A stretch of DNA of 26,942 nt, taken from JAFGPJ01 sp964439135 (GTDB lineage: Bacteria > Planctomycetota > Phycisphaerae > Sedimentisphaerales > Anaerobacaceae). The notes beneath the pieces are model-generated. The model was given only the letters and a program-made list of their open reading frames with translations. It had not been told where the DNA came from and did no database searches. The stretch lies in assembly GCA_964439135.1 (NCBI GenBank), contig CAYTNN010000039.1, positions 1 through 26,942 on the forward strand. The letters are read 5' to 3'. Numbering within the stretch: position 1 is the first letter of the stretch; each line of letters opens with the position of its first letter. Below are positions 23,523 to 26,942 of this stretch, one piece after another. The translations under genes were made by a program, and so were the position numbers.

Positions 23523-24898
23523 TAAATTCTCTTGGCTGCAAAGTTAATCAATACGAAAGCCAGCAAATTCGAGAATTACTCGAAAATTTCGGGCTCCATA
23601 AAGTCGAACCGTCTAACAAGCCCGACCTGGTCGTTATTAATTCCTGCTGCGTAACACATACAGCATCGGCCAAGAGCCGGCAATGCATTCGAAAAACCCA
23701 AAAGCAAAGTCCAAACGCCGTTATCATCGTCTCCGGATGCCTGCCGACCGTACAAATCGGCGAATTGAGCGCTATGGCTGAAGATGTTCATCTGATCAGA
23801 AATCGAAGCGATCTTGCCGATACGCTAAGCTGCATAATCGACAACAAAGCTGCCACCCTAACTTCCCAAAGAACTCAATCCTGTCCGGACACTACTATTA
23901 AAGCAAAAAAGAGCTACAAAATCAAGTATAAAAAAGAGTTAAACAATAACATGAATTTGCCGCCGCTAACGTCGTTCGAGGGCCAAACCAGAGCCTTTCT
24001 AAAGATTCAAGATGGCTGCGATGGATACTGCACATATTGTATAGTACCGAAAACCCGGCCATTTGTTCGCAGCAAACCGGCCGAGGAGGTTCTGCATGAG
24101 GCGCAAGCGCTTGTAAAATCCGGACATAGGGAAATCGTTGTAACCGGAATATTTCTCGGGGCTTACGGCCTGAAAAGCGTCAGGCGAAAAAATTGGCCCG
24201 ATCAGCGAAACAATCACCTGGCCGACCTGCTCGATAAGATGACAGAAATTCCCAATCTTCCGAGGATAAGATTAAGCTCGCTGGAGCCCGCTGATCTCAC
24301 GCCGAGACTGATCGATACGCTCTGCAGGCATCCTAACATTATGCCCCATCTGCACTTGTCGCTGCAATCGGGCTCGGATAATATCCTGAGAAAAATGTGC
24401 CGGCAATACAGAGTCGAGGAATTCAGAGAAAAAGTCGATTCCGCCAAATCCCGCCTCGACAGGCCAGCCATAACGACCGATATCATCGTAGGTTTTCCCG
24501 GCGAAACGGACGCCGACTTTGAGCAGACTGTTAATATGGCTAAGATTATTGGTTTTGCAAAGATGCACGTTTTCACTTTCTCGCCGCGCAAGGGCACAGC
24601 CGCTGCCGATATGCAAGACTTTATCGATAATAAAGTTATAAAACAAAGGTCAAAAATATTGCGCGACCTGAATATTGAGCTCGGGCTAAAATATCGCCGG
24701 CAATTTATTGGCGAAACTGCCGAAATTCTGATCGAAAAAGATAACGGACAATGCTCCGGACGAAGCGAAAGATACTTTACAGTCTATCTCAATAAAACAG
24801 AGAAAAAGCAAAAAAGAAATAGCATTTTAGGAGTAAAACTCATTGAAAATAGAGAAAATGGGATGGCTGGGACAATTTCCCACCCAAAGATTCAATAA
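23507..24898 (+). CDS. mtaB: tRNA t6A37 methylthiotransferase, MtaB-type
   Basis: This 463-aa protein is a MiaB/RimO/MtaB-family radical-SAM methylthiotransferase. The N-terminal UPF0004 domain has the three cluster-binding cysteines: Cys11 (SLGCKVNQ), Cys47 (NSCCVTH) and Cys78 (SGCLP). The radical-SAM motif is Cys171-X3-Cys175-X2-Cys178 (CDGYCTYC). HLHLSLQSGSD, TTDIIVGFPGET and FTFSPRKGTAA are the usual MTTase blocks. NSLGCKVNQYES and the VTHTASAKSRQ string favour MtaB (YqeV), which converts N6-threonylcarbamoyladenosine-37 of tRNA to ms2t6A, over MiaB. A Lys-rich insertion separates the N-terminal domain from the radical-SAM domain (about residues 128-147). The C-terminus, where TRAM normally lies, looks short and degenerate. 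The ATG has no Shine-Dalgarno sequence. It acts in the cytoplasm and is unrelated to the divergent pilus operon. Confidence 0.9.
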   Translation: MKTFSINSLGCKVNQYESQQIRELLENFGLHKVEPSNKPDLVVINSCCVTHTASAKSRQCIRKTQKQSPNAVIIVSGCLPTVQIGELSAMAEDVHLIRNRSDLADTLSCIIDNKAATLTSQRTQSCPDTTIKAKKSYKIKYKKELNNNMNLPPLTSFEGQTRAFLKIQDGCDGYCTYCIVPKTRPFVRSKPAEEVLHEAQALVKSGHREIVVTGIFLGAYGLKSVRRKNWPDQRNNHLADLLDKMTEIPNLPRIRLSSLEPADLTPRLIDTLCRHPNIMPHLHLSLQSGSDNILRKMCRQYRVEEFREKVDSAKSRLDRPAITTDIIVGFPGETDADFEQTVNMAKIIGFAKMHVFTFSPRKGTAAADMQDFIDNKVIKQRSKILRDLNIELGLKYRRQFIGETAEILIEKDNGQCSGRSERYFTVYLNKTEKKQKRNSILGVKLIENRENGMAGTISHPKIQ

Positions 24899-24916
24899 AT
24901 TCATACTCCGTGAATA

Positions 24917-26269
24917 TTACAGCTTGCGAGAGTTATTTCGAATGAATGAAAACTCGACTTTCGCTTTTACCGGCTTGCCGCCGATCTCCAACACCGGGTA
25001 GGCAAGGAAATTGATCGGCCCTGAAGCCGGGCCCGGTTCGAGCACAAGGTCACGGCCTCGGCTCAGTTCGATGCGGTTTGCCGGATGGTGGCCGAAGTAA
25101 TAGGTAGACAGGCTGGAACACTTATCGCCCTCGCTGATGTCAACGGGCCACCACTTGCCGTCGGTGTAAAACTCCGCCCAGCAATGATAGCCGTCTATCC
25201 CGCCTTCATTCCTCTCCGAAGGGATTGACGCCCCGATGGCGAAACGAGCGGGAATTCCAACCGCCCTGCACAAGGCAATAAAGTAGGAATGAAAATCCGT
25301 ACAGTTACCGGTTTTAGTATCACACGCATAGACGGCATCGCCTTTTCCCCAGCCGGTGCCGAACTTCATGTATCGCATGCGGTCAATGGTGTGGTCGTAG
25401 AGGGCCCGCGCACGCACAAGGTCGCCCTTCTTGCCCTCAACAACTTCTTCGGCAATGGTGCGGAATCTTTCATCGGCCGGCACGAGTCGCTCCGGGGCAA
25501 GGTATCGCTCGATGACCGACTCTTGATCTTCATAGACGGGTTTCTCAAGACGCTTTACCTCAGAACGGATCTCGATGGTCTTTCCGCTGTCTTGAGGGCC
25601 AAGCGTCAGGAAGAGTACGCGGTTTCCGTGTTCACGCTCCTGCAATATTTCCTGCTTACCCGGGGCTTCTATGGATTTGATGTCTACTGTCTGGAATGGG
25701 TCGGTGGCTGGCAGGGGAATCCACATACGGGCAGTGTCACTAATTTGAGGCAGTGTCGCCCGGTATAGAAACTCGAACTCGTCCTGCCCTTTGATAGCGC
25801 CAAGCAGTTCCGGCGGCGCTTCCTTCACGGGGGAACGGTGCCACGTCTTGTCGCGCTCCTGCTTCCACACATAATGAGGCTGGCCGTTGGTCTTGTGCAA
25901 CGTAGTTTCCGTGACGGTCATCGCGCCCGGATCGCCGGCAAGGAAGAAATCCACGTCATAAACATCTCCGTCGCTGCTGGCCAAATCCACGCAGGCAAAA
26001 TAACGACGCGGCCCCAGGTTCGCCAAGTACTCGGTGTGGACGCGAACCAGTTTGAGTTTCAGCTCACTATCACCAAAGGGAAGTTTGAAATATCCCTCGC
26101 CTAAGCGTGTTTGTTCTTCGATGTGTTTTTCGATACCATCCTGTATGTCCTTTGTCACTACGTTAGGTATCGAACCGGAAGTGCTCTGCTCCTCATCCCG
26201 CGATTTATCGCAGCCTGTAAGGATAGCGCAAACTACAACCACTGCTGGTATTGCCTTTTGCCAGTTCAT
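24917..26269 (-). CDS. Transglutaminase-like lipoprotein
   Basis: This 450-aa protein starts at an ATG with AAAGGT 6 nt upstream. The signal peptide ends in a lipobox ILTGC (Cys20), so it is lipid-anchored and faces the periplasm or cell surface. An N-terminal beta-rich domain (about residues 50-250, with PQISDTARMWIPLP as often precedes such enzymes) is followed by a transglutaminase-core domain. The catalytic triad is visible: Cys323 in GNCTDFHS, His362 in GYHCWAEFY and Asp377 in WPVDIS. This fold includes peptidases and amidases as well as cross-linkers, and the substrate cannot be inferred. The 3' end faces mtaB with an 18-bp gap. Upstream on the same strand, about 50 bp away, is the small His/Glu/Pro-repeat lipoprotein, so the two likely form an operon. 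Confidence 0.88.
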   Translation of the reverse strand: MNWQKAIPAVVVVCAILTGCDKSRDEEQSTSGSIPNVVTKDIQDGIEKHIEEQTRLGEGYFKLPFGDSELKLKLVRVHTEYLANLGPRRYFACVDLASSDGDVYDVDFFLAGDPGAMTVTETTLHKTNGQPHYVWKQERDKTWHRSPVKEAPPELLGAIKGQDEFEFLYRATLPQISDTARMWIPLPATDPFQTVDIKSIEAPGKQEILQEREHGNRVLFLTLGPQDSGKTIEIRSEVKRLEKPVYEDQESVIERYLAPERLVPADERFRTIAEEVVEGKKGDLVRARALYDHTIDRMRYMKFGTGWGKGDAVYACDTKTGNCTDFHSYFIALCRAVGIPARFAIGASIPSERNEGGIDGYHCWAEFYTDGKWWPVDISEGDKCSSLSTYYFGHHPANRIELSRGRDLVLEPGPASGPINFLAYPVLEIGGKPVKAKVEFSFIRNNSRKL

Positions 26270-26318
26270 AGCAGACCTTTCATCTCTGAACCGTATGCCG
26301 CAGTCAAGAGCGTGAACA

Positions 26319-26570
26319 TTATTTCGGATGTTCCCCGGTCGGATGTTCTGCTGATGGATGCTCCCCGGCCGGTTGTTCTTCGGCCTCTTTTTCCTCGGCC
26401 GGAGCTTCCTTGGCCGGATGTTCGCTCGAAGGATGCTCGCTGGCCGGATGTTCGCTGGCCGGAGTTCCCTCGGTCGGTTGTTCGTTCTTATGTTTGCAAC
26501 CCGTCAGACCGAGCGAAACAACTGCGGCAACCAGCAACAATACAATTACCTTTTTCACATTGTTGATCAT
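26319..26570 (-). CDS. Small lipoprotein with EHP repeats
   Basis: I place the start at the ATG at 26570, with AAAGGAG 8 nt upstream; the frame is open back to 26762, but the upstream part has no start signal and reads into repeat-rich DNA. The product of 83 residues has MINNVKKVIVLLLVAAVV followed by a lipobox LGLTGC (Cys25). The mature part is almost only Glu, Pro, His, Ala and Ser with six EHP units (SEHP x3, then GEHP, AEHP, GEHP) split by an AKEAPAEEKEAEEQP segment. The repeats could bind metal ions or act as an unstructured spacer, but this is inference. It lies directly upstream of the transglutaminase-like gene. Confidence 0.75.
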   Translation of the reverse strand: MINNVKKVIVLLLVAAVVSLGLTGCKHKNEQPTEGTPASEHPASEHPSSEHPAKEAPAEEKEAEEQPAGEHPSAEHPTGEHPK

Positions 26571-26762
26571 TATCGATTCTCCTTTCATCGATTTTAAATA
26601 GGAAAGGCACGTTTTCGTGACTGTTCCCTTAGTTTCCAAGTTATTTTGCCTAACTACGGTTATATTGTCTATATAAACCATTAAACACAAACTTCTTTCT
26701 TCTATACACGAAGTTCCCGATAATTGTTCAATACGCCATAGCTTCCATCCAAAGTTCAGCAA

Positions 26763-26942
26763 TTGGCTTTGAATTGGCTTTGTTTTTTCGCCGTCTCAAA
26801 CCATCTAAATCTCCGTAAACCATTGATATTATTGACTTAACGTTCATTTTGCCCATTCACAAATTGGCTTTGTTTTTTCAAATCGTTTTTCAACCCCCAG
26901 ATAAATCTGGGGGCTAAATAATATTGGCTTTGTTTGGCTTTG
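26763..26942. repeat. TTGGCTTTG repeat region (dispersed element, truncated by window end)
   Basis: Five copies of TTGGCTTTG occur at 26763, 26774, 26864, 26924 and 26934. Three are preceded by AA and two are followed by a T-run ending TTTTTTC. Between the third and fourth copies is a palindrome (26894-26913). I recall similar strings as common intergenic repeats in planctomycete genomes, often mis-annotated as short proteins rich in KQSQF. That is recollection, not a search result. Confidence 0.6.
26894..26913. repeat. Perfect 9-bp palindrome around AA
   Basis: CCCCCAGAT at 26894-26902 pairs with ATCTGGGGG at 26905-26913 across AA. It has the same 9-AA-9 geometry as the palindromes at 5050-5069 and 5119-5138, but a different arm sequence. 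Confidence 0.8.

Larger units (their letters stand above)
26571..26942. other. AT-rich non-coding region with dispersed-repeat sequence
   Basis: No gene is supported in this 372-bp stretch. The part next to the small lipoprotein gene (26571-26760) must hold its promoter, with several AT-rich -10-like strings and no clear pair. The part from 26763 to the end is the TTGGCTTTG repeat region. Confidence 0.6.

Noticed and set aside
26571..26762. Extended N-terminus of the EHP-repeat lipoprotein
   Set aside because: The lipoprotein signal begins at the ATG at 26570 with AAAGGAG upstream. The upstream frame is not protein-like.

Overview
The window looks like part of a Planctomycetes chromosome, most likely a Phycisphaerae/Sedimentisphaerales-type draft or metagenome-assembled genome. 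This is an inference. It rests on the prepilin-like protein with a GFTLIELLVVIAIIALL N-terminus and a DGH-type C-terminus, the long exported PQQ-type propeller proteins, the pectate-lyase-like protein with a D-rich C-terminal tail, the many lipoproteins, and the dispersed palindromic repeats. The sequence is a scaffold with four 100-N gaps (10123-10222, 13157-13256, 14429-14528, 17844-17943). The first gap is artefactual, because its two flanks are an identical 55-bp duplication.

Layout, left to right. (1) Positions 1-5045, + strand: a short repeat and the 3' remnant of a PQQ-type propeller gene, then a signal-peptide protein of unknown function, two paralogous FtsX-type permeases and a LolD/MacB-like ATPase. 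A cluster of palindromes (5050-5138) separates this from a 1034-aa exported protein with a degenerate methyltransferase-like Rossmann domain followed by PQQ-like propeller repeats. Together these look like one envelope module. (2) Positions 8338-12962, + strand: a molybdate/tungstate-type ABC importer with two different lipoprotein binding proteins, two small multi-pass membrane proteins of unknown function with conserved-looking histidines, a ModB-like permease and a ModC-like ATPase. Several of these genes overlap by 4 bp. (3) Positions 13034-15430: a lipoprotein and a prepilin-like protein, both cut by a gap, and a pectate-lyase-like protein (- strand) split by another gap. (4) Positions 15596-17142, - strand: a coiled-coil lipoprotein with 53-57-aa repeats and a C_GCAxxG_C_C redox-family protein.

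(5) Positions 17419-23436, - strand: a three-gene type IV pilus/type II secretion inner-membrane platform. It holds a PilM-PilN fusion, a single-pass PilO/Amuc_1100-like protein and a third single-pass protein. All three carry Gly/Arg/Ser/Tyr/Met-rich low-complexity segments on their predicted periplasmic side. (6) Positions 23507-24898, + strand: an MtaB-type tRNA methylthiotransferase, divergent from the pilus operon and with apparently overlapping promoters. (7) Positions 24917-26570, - strand: a transglutaminase-like lipoprotein preceded by a small His/Glu/Pro-repeat lipoprotein. The right edge (26763-26942) is a non-coding dispersed repeat with five TTGGCTTTG copies and a palindrome.

No tRNA, rRNA, CRISPR array or insertion sequence was recognised. 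The most unusual parts are the cis PilM-NLLP-PilN fusion with its low-complexity partners, the Mod-like operon with two binding proteins and two unknown membrane proteins, and the FtsX/PQQ-Rossmann envelope module.
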